This document shows, piece by piece, positions 21,683-33,033 of a stretch of DNA of 44,763 nucleotides. The stretch spans positions 1 to 44,763 of the forward strand of contig JNEM01013511.1 in assembly GCA_000697335.1 (NCBI GenBank), written 5' to 3'. The notes under the pieces are model-generated. The model saw only the letters and a list, made by a program, of their open reading frames with translations. It did not search any database and was not told where the DNA came from. This DNA comes from Conidiobolus incongruus B7586. Lineage: Eukaryota; Entomophthoromycota; Entomophthoromycetes; Entomophthorales; Conidiobolaceae. Position 1 is the stretch's first letter, and every line of letters begins with the position of its first letter. The position numbers and the translations under genes were made by a program.

Positions 21683-23733
21683 GTATATTTATAAACCAAT
21701 ATAATATATTTGAATTACTAAAATTCAAAAATTGTATTTATTTTTTTACAAATGCTCTTGTGATATAAATTTTTAAATCTAATTTAAAATTAAGGAAAAA
21801 ATTTTAAAATGGATGTAATTAATCCATGTGGGAAAAATTTTGTTTTCAAACAATTAGGAGTAATATAGTTGTTAAACCATAATATAGTATATTCATGATA
21901 ATCCTTGGCCTTTTGATGTATTATTATTTAACTTCATTTTTATTAAAACAAATAATTAAAATATTTTTGATGTATATTGATTTATACTGGTCCAATAATA
22001 AAATTTAAACTAAAACACTCTTAAATATTCGATAGTAAAAAACTATTGCAATAACTGGGAACCATGCAAATAGTTTATTTTATCATGAATTTTTAGCAAA
22101 TTTCAATAACTTGGTATAATTTTGCGTTGTTTTTTAAACGAATTCTTTGGTACTAAGAAATATATGTGAAGACTAAATGCAGATATAAATCCTAATTTGT
22201 GAAAGATAGAGTGTGAATCCAATATATTCCTTAATTAAGGTTGAAGACTAATTCACAAGTTAGTCTATAATTAACATATATTTGTCGAACTAGATTAACG
22301 AAGATTATAAATATCATATATCAATTAGAATTCTTTTTATATATTTTCTCATATTTTTTAATTTGGGCTAAAAATTTTATACTTCATTCGTATATTAATA
22401 TTCAAATTTTATATAAAAATTCTTTGTTAAAGCTCTATTTTTCATAAAGTTAAAATATATTTTAATTACATGTTGATAAAATAGTATTATGCTATTACTG
22501 ATTTTAATTTGTATATTTTTCATTTTAATAAAGTTGGAACAGATCGTTATTTGCATAGTATTAACAAATAAATCAAAAGTAATATAATTCATTTTAATTA
22601 GTTTGATTAATTTATTTTTCTATATATTACATTGTTAATATATATATATATGTGTGTGTGTTATAAATTTTGTGATTTTCGTACCAATATCAGTTTTTCA
22701 AAACTATATATAGTATTTAAATACTACAGCTAAAACTTCCAACATCAGGAAATTTATAAATCATTTAATATTAATGTGTATAAGCTTAAATTTTTAAACT
22801 TGATTTCATTCACAGCTTGGTCTTGTATTTTCAAGTTTGATATCATGGTCAATTCCTTGATATATTTATAGTATGATAAGCATCTCAGAATATAAATCAT
22901 TTAGAATTATTAATTCCAAGTTGAGAACTTTGAGATATATTTATTCAATATTATTATATCTTCAATGTAATATAAAAATTCTAAAAATAAGTTTTTATTT
23001 AATTTTTGAAATTATAAAATCAAAAAATGTTAGTTTCATATCTTTAGTAGTTTAATATCAAAGTAAGCATTGTTTCAATTTTAATTGTTGATTAATATGC
23101 AAGAAACTTAATCATTATATGAATTCACGGTATATATCTTAATAATATAGTTTTCAAGTTCAAAAAGAATTATGAGGTTCAGGTATTACTATTAATTTTA
23201 AGAATTTTCTTCAATATATTTAAGAATTAAAATATCAGACCTATCACCAAATAATATATAATTTTTGAATCATCTGACAACTTATTATCAGACCTGGAAT
23301 AAGAATATGATCATTTTTTGACTATTTAAAAGAAATATTTTGGTAATTACAAGGTATTACCTTTTCTGAAGTCCATTGTACTATCATATTGGGTTGATTT
23401 TTGTTTGTTTTTTAATCTTAGTACAGAATATATAGTTATATAAGTTTCATTATTAATACCTATATAAGATATGTATTGATTGATAATTATGATTTTATTT
23501 TCTAACACTAAACTTGAATATATTTGTTAAGTTCAAAAATTTCATAATAAATAGGAATATCTATTTAGATATACCTATATTAATAATTTCAAAATTCCAA
23601 CTGATTCCAATTACTTATATTCATATAATAATAAAAAAGTAATTAGTTATCATTAATATTCACCAAGGTATTATATTATTAACGAATATATATTTTGTTA
23701 CATATTAATTCTTTTACGTCCCTTGAACATATT
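21683..23733. other. AT-rich spacer, no gene seen
   Basis: Nothing recognisable was seen apart from a microsatellite at 22637-22661. The short ORFs at 22395-22592 (-) and 22873-23055 (+) have the composition of random AT-rich DNA. Confidence 0.5.
22637..22661. repeat. Compound microsatellite (AT)n(GT)n
   Basis: An alternating AT run passes directly into an alternating GT run. Confidence 0.85.
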
Positions 23734-24066
23734 ATCGCGGATTGGGAGGTCCGCTGTGCATTCAACTTTAATCATTCGTCTTTATTCCGAACGTAATCCA
23801 CATATAAGTAAATTACACAATCTTTGTAAAATGGGAAATTCCAAACAATAAATACAAACGGTGTTTCAACACATTGGCCAAGGACTGATAGCACTATAAA
23901 GTCGCTACTGGGCACATATTTACTCGGAGATCATCTCGACCAGATCCATGCCCTGCATCTTGATATTTTAATAAAACCCTTTTAAAGTAACTAGTCAGCC
24001 ACCCTTGACCTGTTTTATTGAACCTACTTGATCCTTATTTCAAGGCTACTTTCCCACAGACCTACA
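23734..24066 (+). mobile_element. Unclassified GC-richer island, candidate solo LTR or small nonautonomous element
   Basis: About 330 bp stand out from the AT-rich flanks. On the plus strand there is a TATA-like element (actataaag near 23891-23899) and, about 75 bp later, AATAAA (near 23972-23978), the order found in an LTR. ATATT lies directly on both sides (23729-23733 and 24067-24071), which would fit a 5-bp target duplication but could be chance in AT-rich DNA. An alternative reading is TGTG at 23755 to CACA at 24058 with no duplication. A perfect GCGGA/TCCGC hairpin sits at its left edge. No second copy was found in the window and no coding frame is evident. Confidence 0.4.
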
Positions 24067-24086
24067 ATATTTAATCTAAAATTTTA

Positions 24087-25267
24087 TTACTCTGTATTTT
24101 TAATAATGGGAATTTTTTGCAATTAAAAATAAATAAACATTTGAATATATGATATATAAAAATAAATATATAATATAAATTTAATAGTTTCTTTTATTAT
24201 TAATAACTTTTTGCTATATTTTTAGCAAACTTCTAACACCTAAAAAACAATTCTTTTTATTAAAGACTGAAATTTGATGTTTCACAAACCAATTAAATTT
24301 TCCTGCAGAAATTTTCTTTCCTGTAAGCTGGTTTTTTAATTGCTTAAAGCAATTATAATCACATAGGTTATAATCAAAGGAATATACTAGATGTGGTAGT
24401 TTTTTCTAGTTATTTTTAATTAGAAAGTTTTTTACAGCTTTAGATTTATGTATTTTACAATTATTATGTAAAATAATAAGTTTTCTTAAATTATATTAAG
24501 AACACTAATTAGAAATACTTTTATTTAAAAAAACAATATATAATTTATTATTATTTAATTTTCCTTTAAGAATTAAATAAGAATAGTATATACTATTATA
24601 ATCTATTATAATAATTAACATTCACTTATTAATAAAATGTTTATTTAAAGGGATTTGTAGAGGAGGTTGATTTAGCTTAATCTAGCATCTTGATTTGTGT
24701 TTTAATAAAAGATTATACATAAAAATTTAAGATTCATCAATTATAATTATCCACTATAAAAATTTAAGCTTCTAGTAATATTTTAATAAGTTTTGTTTAA
24801 TAATAGCTACTCTAATTTTTTTTAAGTTTTAGTTAAATTATAAGGTACTTATTTTATATTTTTATTTATTAATTTTAGTTTAAACTTTAAAATATATAAA
24901 ATACTTGTAAAACTAATATTAAAGTACTTAGATAATTCTTTAACTAAAATAAAAAGGTGTTTTTCAATATATTTTTTCACTCTATTTACAATTAAAAAAA
25001 TAACAGTTAAAGTTAGTTTTCTAGATTTTAACAAATTTTAAATAGTTTCTCTTTTAGTTTTAAAGTAATTTACCTAGTAATAAATTGTTGATTTAGATAA
25101 TACTTTATTACTAAAAGCTACTTATAAATTTTAAATAATTTTAGAGGGTTTATAGTTAAGTTTTACTAATACTAAAATAAAAAACTTTTAATGATCACTA
25201 TTTAGTTTAAGCATGATTAAATTAAACAACCAATTTTAAAAAGTTAATTTTTTAATCAAAAAAACTA

Positions 25268-25299
<32 letters not shown>

Positions 25300-25405
25300 T
25301 ATATAATTTCCTATTAACTTTATATATATTTATTTATTTCAAACTAATAATATGTTTAAAAAATCAGAAATTAAAAAATTTCCCATTATTTTAAATTCAA
25401 GGTAA
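24087..25405 (-). mobile_element. mariner-family transposon, full-length relic (copy B, 1319 bp)
   Basis: TA duplications (24085-24086 and 25406-25407) flank inverted ends of about 28 bp that share TTAC...AATAATGGGAA. The minus strand keeps a recognisable transposase. An open stretch at 24849-25034 gives an N-terminal helix-turn-helix (VKELSKYFNISFTSILYIL). Further on, near 24470-24490, ILHNNCKIHKSKAV resembles the LHDNAPxH motif, and near 24350-24405 LPHLVYSFDYNLCDYN matches mariner LPHPPYSPDLxPCDY, followed by FKQLKNQLTGKK. Many stops make it non-functional. It retains more C and G than copies A, C and D, so it is the best-preserved copy. Confidence 0.9.
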
Positions 25406-25407
25406 TA

Positions 25408-26702
25408 TTTGCCAATTGAATTAATTTGGATTACTAAATTATTTTTCTATCTATTGACAAGATAAATTGATATTAACATTTATTATATCCCTCAATTTTA
25501 AATATTAAAAGCCAAAAGTTAATATATTTTATTTTCTAAGGTAATTATCAAAATATAAGTTTAATATTTATTTTAAATGTCTGAAATACAGTGTTCCCTC
25601 AATAATTCAAAATTGTAATTTATGACATAAATATAAAATTTGAATAGAATATTGAAGCAAAGATATTTTAATCCAGGTTTAATAAATGTTTTATTTTCAG
25701 ATGTTGGCAATAACTTGAAAATATTTTATTTCAGTATATCATAAAAATTCTATTATAATGTTGATATTAATACTCGTTTCGAGAATATATTTGCTTAATA
25801 ATATTTAAATATATTCAATAAATTTGCTGTGTTTCATTTGAATCATTCAGAAAATATTTTGTTATATGAACACAAATTATAATTCAAAGTAAAACAAATC
25901 TAAAATATGTATATTTCTAATTCTGGGTAAAATTTATTATGGTTTAATTATTGATGCTTAAAAGAAAATTATAAGATAAAGGGATTTTGATAATTTTATA
26001 TATGTGGTTTTTAATAGATATATTATCCTTTTATTGTAATAGGGAGTTCAAAAGTACAATGTTAAGCTATCCACCATATTCTATTTCATAATAGTATTTT
26101 GAAAATATATTGTTCAATAGTTCACTTTAACAAGGTCTATATACATCTGACTAAATCAGATATTTATTTAACCTAATCTATTAATTTACATTTATCAAAT
26201 GTTAAAACTTAGTCTAAAATATTGTTTATGAAATATATTAATATGTTAAATTACTAAGGTGTAATGTTGAATTATTATCAAATAAAGAAAAATTTTCCAT
26301 TGACATCGTCAAGATTCACTAGTATAACAAATAAGCAACTAAATTAAGATCAATAAAGTTATCAAGAATCTAGAGATAAAAGACCGAAGAATAAGCAGTT
26401 GAAATTTGAGAATTCAATAAAAGATAAAGATATAGTTGATTTTAATTGAGAAAAAGAATAAATTTGTATATTTGTCAATTTGGGGCTATATTAAACTGAT
26501 TTGTCTTTAAGTACCAAATTAGACTGTTATCCAATCATATTAAGATAAGATATAAATATTATTAAAGTGAAAGTGTGATTTCTGAAAATAGAGTTGACAA
26601 ATAAAAGAGTGTGAGTTGTTGGGAATATGATATCAAAAGATGAATGAATTAACAAGTGGTAACCAGAATGAATGATATGAAATGACTATTTTAATAAGTT
26701 AA
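25408..26702. other. AT-rich spacer with the 3' flank of GH72 copy 4
   Basis: No gene was seen. Composition becomes slightly richer from about 26280 toward the GH72 gene. Confidence 0.5.
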
Positions 26703-28196
26703 TTAAATAAACATAGCAGCGATGGCGGTGGCTGCAGCGAGTGAAGCGAAGGAGGGAAGTAAGTATTGGCCGTTGCTAGAACCAGAGGCTTTCTTTGAAA
26801 GGTCGGCGGTCTTAGACAAACATTTGTTCTCATCCTTTTCGGTGGGATTTTTGATTTGGCCAACGCTATCTTTAGTACAGGCATCCTTGTTGTTCTTGGA
26901 CTTGACGTACATGGAGTTCAAAGCGTAACTGAGTTGAGTTGCGGGATCACAGAATGACAAGTCACCATATTCACCTTTTTCACCATCGGCAGCTAAACGA
27001 GTACAGTCTACACCACCTTCACCACAGGCATATTTGAATTTACTTGCGACGTCGTTCTTTTCATCAGTGACATTAAAGGACTTGGAAACAATACAGCTGT
27101 AAGTGTCCATCAAACATTTACAGGCATCTTCAGAGGGAGGTGGGGGGAGTTTGTCGGCGACTTTCCAGTTAGCGCCGGAAGCAGGGCATTGGGTACCAGC
27201 AGCGTTGGAAGGTGAGAATTTATCCTTAGTGGCAAGCTTAGGGCTGATCTTGCTAAGTTGTTCCTTATAGTTGTCAAAATCTGGTAATTTTTCGAATTTA
27301 TCGCCATCAACTTTAGTTAAACCATATTTGTTGTCTTCTTCAGTAAATTCGTAAACTAAACCACCAGAAAAGACATTGCTCATGGGTTCAGAGTATAAGG
27401 CTTGGACATCAGTAAATTTACGAGGCCTAACTTCGTTACAGCCGTATTCGGAGAAGAAGACGGGAATACCGTAGTTCTCAAACATCTTGGTCTTCTCATC
27501 ATACTTAGATTCCTTCATATTGGAATCACCACACCATGAATAGATGTTATAACCGAAAAAATCAATGCGTGATTCTTCAGGTCCACAGTTGAAATAATTT
27601 ACAATATTTTCAATAAGCTTGGGATGATCGCTGGTAGCGTAACCGATAGGAATATATCTGGATTGAGCCTTCATGTGGGCCTTCATATCACGGATAGAGG
27701 CCTTGACGAAGGGGTTGGAATCAGTGTTATCGGGATCATCGTTGACTTCATTACCGCCGATGAAGGCCAAAGTATTGTCATATTTGGCAAAAGCATCAGC
27801 TTTTTCCATAAAGGCTTTGAGAATGGTAGTATCATATTTAGGATCCTTACGGTTGATAGATGTCTTGGGATTGGATAAATCCAAAATCAAATAAATACCA
27901 GCATCAGCTAACATCTTCATGCCTTGGTCGTGATCAAGATGGGGATAAGCTTCGTATACACGGATAGTATTGATACCCAATTCTTTGAATAATTTAATAG
28001 CGTTAGCTAATTGACTGGTGTTAGCAATGGGATCTTGTTTTCCAGAGCCACCAGGTTGGTAAGCAACACCCTTGATGACAAATTCTTCACCGGTTTTTGA
28101 GTTGAACCATTTTTGACCTTTGATTTCAATAGGGTCAATACCATAAACAAGAGAAACAGATAACAAAGAGAGTATGCTGAAAAGTTTGGGAAGCAT
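26703..28196 (-). CDS. GPI-anchored 1,3-beta-glucanosyltransferase (GH72-CBM43), copy 4, mosaic
   Basis: The 497-residue protein has a signal peptide (1-19), GH72 domain with acid/base Glu150 (here AFIGGNEVNDD rather than AYFAGNEVNND) and nucleophile Glu250 (FFSEYGCNE), CBM43 (about 335-465), a very short linker (KKASGSSNGQ) and a GPI signal ending ATAIAAMFI. It is a patchwork. Residues 1-143 follow copy 3 (LDHDQG, AFMEKADAF). Residues about 144-235 are unlike all other copies (for example YATSDHPKLIENIVNYF). The CBM43 end follows copy 1 (ALNSMYVKSKNNKDACTKDS). This pattern suggests gene conversion among paralogs. No intron is needed. Confidence 0.95.
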   Translation of the reverse strand: MLPKLFSILSLLSVSLVYGIDPIEIKGQKWFNSKTGEEFVIKGVAYQPGGSGKQDPIANTSQLANAIKLFKELGINTIRVYEAYPHLDHDQGMKMLADAGIYLILDLSNPKTSINRKDPKYDTTILKAFMEKADAFAKYDNTLAFIGGNEVNDDPDNTDSNPFVKASIRDMKAHMKAQSRYIPIGYATSDHPKLIENIVNYFNCGPEESRIDFFGYNIYSWCGDSNMKESKYDEKTKMFENYGIPVFFSEYGCNEVRPRKFTDVQALYSEPMSNVFSGGLVYEFTEEDNKYGLTKVDGDKFEKLPDFDNYKEQLSKISPKLATKDKFSPSNAAGTQCPASGANWKVADKLPPPPSEDACKCLMDTYSCIVSKSFNVTDEKNDVASKFKYACGEGGVDCTRLAADGEKGEYGDLSFCDPATQLSYALNSMYVKSKNNKDACTKDSVGQIKNPTEKDENKCLSKTADLSKKASGSSNGQYLLPSFASLAAATAIAAMFI

Positions 28197-28308
28197 GATG
28201 AATATATCTTATATGGGGTCAATTAGAGATACTAGATATAATAGAAATAAAATTTTTATATAAAAATGATTAAAACCAAAATCGAACTTCAAAAAATTTA
28301 ATCTATTT

Positions 28309-28332
28309 TACTGGATAAAAACTCAATTTATA
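28309..28332 (-). promoter_or_regulatory. Core promoter of GH72 copy 4: TATA box and start-site-like motif
   Basis: On the minus strand TATAAATT (28332-28325), 10 bp, then CCAGTA (28314-28309), 113 bp upstream of the ATG. It has the same geometry as copies 1 and 2. Confidence 0.65.
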
Positions 28333-29951
28333 TCAATTTCAGCATCTCACAAGTTGTTTGGCATGAATCTAAATTTAAAAAATTGAATTAATATTATACT
28401 TACATCCATCCAATCAAGTTATTTTATAAATTAAAAACTTTATAAATTTTTACTCTTTCTCCCACGTTATTGGATTTAATCTTTAATTAACACTCTTAGT
28501 TTTTTATTAAAAATATTATGATTTTTATTTAATGACAGATTATATTGGTTAAAGTCAAAGTATAATATGATTTGGTAATCAATAATAATAGTTGGCTATA
28601 TCACAGAAACTTTGGTTAAATCTATAAATTTAAGTATAGATCTTTTGCCAAGGGTTAGGTAGATAATAATTGGTATGTATATAATGGGCTGAAATATAAT
28701 TTTTTAATTTATTTAGTAATTACATAAAATAACAATAGGTAAATTTATCCAATGACTGTATTTATGAATAAAAAGATTTCACATAGTATATGTTAAACAA
28801 TATATATAATTTATTTATCCAATGCTTAGCTTATTCTATAATAACAATTTTCTACTAACGTCAAAATAGCTTTTTTTCCCTCAATTGACAAAAATTATAT
28901 ATATCAGATAATTATGCTGAAACAATATTGTAATATATGCAAAATATGATATTTTTTTATGAAATCATGAAATTATATAGCTTTGAAATAACATGCTAAT
29001 AAAATTAAGATGAACTTTAGTTAAAATATATAATTTATCTGGTAATCCCCATAAAATATACCATTATTATCGAATATATGTAAAATAAACATATGTTTAA
29101 GGATTAAACATCATGTTAATTAAAATGTCGAAACCAATCCAATCTGAATCAAATTTCATATTAGTATAAGAATCCCATGATATTACCACAAACTTCAAAT
29201 TTTATTTATAGATACCCAAAAATATAACTGTGACAGGAAAAAAACTTGAATTTTCTCATGCAATTAAATTCTTAGCATCGCACTTTCCTAAATTAGTAGA
29301 TATTGGAAGTTATAAATAAAGAGAGTAATTGTAGTTTTTTGACTTAAAATTTAAAATTTTTAGATATGGTTTGGTGAGAACAAGATTGACAATTTGCCAT
29401 TTGGCATCTTTAAAAATAGTGGGCGAAGAGGATTAATATGCTACGGAATTTAGTACAACTTTCAATTTTGATTAAAATTGAAATCAAAATTCTTAATATT
29501 AGCGAACAGTATGATCTTAAATAGGTATACAACACCATCATAATTTGCTATCGAATTTAAAATAATTTAATAAAAATATATAATTATTTGATATAATATA
29601 AACATTGATAGTGAAATAAATGATATATTTTATTTGAGAATATCAATGTAAATATGATCATTCAAATTAAAATGAAAAATAAATATAACCTTGTAAATAT
29701 TTAAATGAAACTGTTGTTTTTATAAATAATAGGATTAATTTTCTTGATTTTATTTTTTATAGTTATTCACTTAAGAAAGCTATGATGACAATAAAAAAGT
29801 TTGCTTTTTCATAAATTTTGAAAATACATAGAACAAATTATAAATTTCATCCCATAATTCAAATATTGGATATTTGAAATTTATTAATATTTAATTGGGG
29901 ACTTGAATTTAGAAATTTTTAAAAATTAAAATTAAATATATTATTTAAGAG
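28333..29951. other. Divergent intergenic region between GH72 copy 4 and CSN8
   Basis: It separates two genes transcribed away from each other and must hold both promoters. It has no coding signal and no recognised transposon. The part near 29330-29530 is somewhat richer in G+C. Confidence 0.5.
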
Positions 29952-30827
29952 ATGGAAAATTATAATTTAACAATTATTCAAGAACTAATTATAAATAAAA
30001 AGATTGAAGATTTAATTCAAATTGGTGAAGAATTAGAGCTAGAAGTAATTTATTCAATTGTGTTTTAATCTGCTATTATTAAATGAGTATTTATAGCTGG
30101 CTTTTAACCAAGTGAACGATATTACAAGCCAACATATCTATACTTGGATGTTAGGTTGCTATTTGATTAAATTTCAATGGTATTACTTATATATAGTATA
30201 TACATCTATATCTTTATTAATCACCATATTTAGCGAAAATATTAAATATTTAATAAAGAGAATTCCCATTCAATACCAAGAAGAAAAAGATATTCAACAA
30301 CTGATTCAATTGAGTAGAAAGTTATGGAATAAAAAATATTTTGAAATTCCTGAATTTATTAAAACCATTCAATTGAACGGACCTTATGATACATTGTTAA
30401 ATTATTTTATCGGTAGGTTTTTAGAAAATATAATATAGTGCATTTACTAATATTCAATCATTTAGAAGCTTACGAATTAAAAATCAATAGATTAATTCAA
30501 TCTAGTTATAATCAAATTCAATTGGCTAAAGTTGCTAACTTTTGGGGAACCGATTTAGAAACTGCTAAACAAAGTAGATTTTTGAAATATATTATAATAT
30601 TATATTGTTTATTTATTTCATTTTCTAGAAGTAAACAAACTAGGATGGAAATTAGATGAAACTGAACAATTTGCAATTCCTAAACCTATTGGTATTTTCA
30701 ATAATATATACTATTTAATATTTCTTTGCTGATATATATACCTTTAGATTATAAAACTGAAAATCAAATTAATATTCAAGAATTTGAATCTATTGCAAAT
30801 CTCGCAATTTCTCTGCAGTATAGTTAA
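29952..30827 (+). CDS. CSN8: COP9 signalosome complex subunit 8 (six exons)
   Basis: Splicing five short introns yields an open frame of 606 nt, 201 residues, close to human CSN8 (209). Exons are 29952-30044, 30097-30179, 30234-30412, 30466-30573, 30629-30691 and 30748-30827; introns are 52-56 nt, all GT..AG, and intron 3 has a TACTAAT branch site 15 nt before its end. The product aligns without gaps to the best-kept CSN8 stretches: CENIKYLIKRIP to the human NNARYLWKRIP, LIQLSRKLWNKKYF to the following helix, LIQSSYNQIQLAKVANFWG to the PCI-domain core, and LGWKLDETEQFAIPKP to its end. CSN8 is a PCI subunit of the COP9 signalosome, which removes Nedd8 from cullin ubiquitin ligases. Rpn12 and eIF3k are related folds but fit less well in length and motif. 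The gene is unusually intron-dense beside its single-exon neighbours. Splicing is inferred, not shown. Confidence 0.85.
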
Positions 30828-33033
30828 TATACTGGGGTGATATTCTTATTATATTTAACTGCATTGTTTTTAATTGAAATATTTAATCTTCTATTATATT
30901 TTTTATATTATTATTTTCTAATCAATTCTTGTGTATATGAATCTATATTTATTCGAATCAGTCATTTAATTTTGCATTCTATTTTGTTCTTTCATTCTAT
31001 CATCACTATCGCTATTTCTTAAATTCCTAAAAAATTTCACTAATGTTAAGCTTGAACATGGTATATATGCTCCAATTAAATTATAATTTGCATTCAAAGT
31101 TTATATTATTTTGTTCAGATGATTAATTATATTCAATTAACTAATGCAACCATATCCAAGGTATCAATATATATTTTCATTATAATTATTAGGCTTATTG
31201 GCTTAGGAATTGATACCTGCCATCTCAATTTTTACATAATATGACTAAGATATTTAATTTGCTTCCATTAATCAATATTATGAGTTTAATGAGTTTTATT
31301 GAAGAAATAGTGTTACTTAGTATGTCGTTATATTTTTATATATGATAGTTTGATGTATATAACCTATCAAATATTATGTTTATATTAAATAATTATTTAA
31401 ACTGCCATCAATTTTATTTACAAAAATTTACACCAAGATTTTTTTTAATATCTTAATAAAAATCGCTTCTTACTTAAATTCATTGAATTGTCCATGTACA
31501 CATTTATATTTTACAGTCATTGTAATAACACTTTCAAGCTTTAAATATTGAAATTTGTGACAATTTGAGTACTAAATGAAATAATCCTCCTTTTTTAGAA
31601 AAATTAAAGTTTTGAAACTTAATTGTTCAGTTGAAAACTTCTCTAATTAAACTTAAAGAAAATTTGAAACTTGATTAATATAGTATTTCCTTCATTAACA
31701 AACAATGTCGAAAGTTACTTGGAATTGAGTATAGATATTATTGGGATATACTGTATATAATATTGAGCAATATTAATAAATAAATAATAGTTTAAATTTA
31801 GTCTTTGATATTATATTTGATAACGAATAATTTGATATTTTTACTCACAATTCTAAAATTAGAAATTATCCAAATAGGTAGTTTGGTTTCAAATATGAGA
31901 TAAAAATGCCCATTATCCAAAACATTCCTCAAAATTCAAATTAAAGGATTCATCATGGAAATTAATGATATGATTATTAATTGTTTATTGGATAAATTAA
32001 GCCTTTTTAATTTAATCACATTTTTTAATTAATATTAGTGTTAAGGAGAGGATTACTTATATTATCAATATGTATGCGTTTCCTTAAAATTAGTGTTATG
32101 GAGATTAAAAAGGGGAGAGTGATTGTCAATGAATTGATTTTTAAATCATATTTTGATTTGAAATGAATCGTGGAATTGCTAGTTAATAATCCAAAGGTTT
32201 AACAATACATTAAAAATAACTTGTATCTTAACCAATCAATAAACCATGTAAGTTGATAAATATTGTTGTGTTATTAACAGTTTTTTCACATTTTACATTA
32301 TTAATTATGTTTAAATTTATATTTCGGACAAATCATATTGACAATACATTTTGGGTTGCTTAAGTTTGGTATTTTATTAAATCATTAATGTTAATATCTG
32401 ATATTTTGGATAATTAAAATCGTTGATTGATATATTGTTCACATTTTAAATATGATGTTAAATACTAATAATAAACGTTATCATGATCAACAAATTAGAA
32501 AGCTTCAAACTATAAAATATGAACAAGTGATGCGAGATCAGCTTTGTAATTAATAAATTTTATAGTTCTTGTTGGTTACAAAGTGTGGTACTAGTGGGAA
32601 AATAATAAAGTTTAAACTGGATAAAAATTCCAAATTTTTTTAATGCATAATAAAATTTTCTCTCTATCTTTAAATCAATTATTAAATCTCAATTAAATTC
32701 TCATCTCTTCTTCCTGATAATAAGTTTTTTTTTGAAATACTTCATTAGTAAAAATTAATCAATTCAAAACTAAACAGTTCTTCAAGAGCATTTTGGTTTT
32801 AGGGTATTTACTGCATTGATAAAGAATCTTATACAGATTTTGTATTATTAATTTATTTATTATAATATTTACTGGAAAGAATTTGGATAATTGACACTGT
32901 ATATTGACGCAGCACTTTTATCTAAATCGATCATTCTAGCCTTCTTCACTTGTATTTTACATTATAATTACTAACTTCTCACTTTTTTCATATAACATTA
33001 CTTATATATATCATTTCATAAAAATTGATTAAA
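30828..33033. other. Intergenic region upstream of the kelch pseudokinase gene
   Basis: No convincing gene was seen. Just before the coding start there is a pyrimidine-rich leader (near 32940-33000). A weak minus-strand coding-like patch near 30960-31030 was considered and rejected. Confidence 0.45.

Noticed and set aside
30112-30659. Two separate small plus-strand ORFs
   Set aside because: They are exons of the spliced CSN8 gene read through introns, not independent genes.
30838-31250. Possible minus-strand gene converging on CSN8 (polar stretch reading RNLRNSDSDDRMKEQNRMQN)
   Set aside because: The stretch is short, no splice combination I tried gave a continuous frame from an ATG, and no family was recognised.
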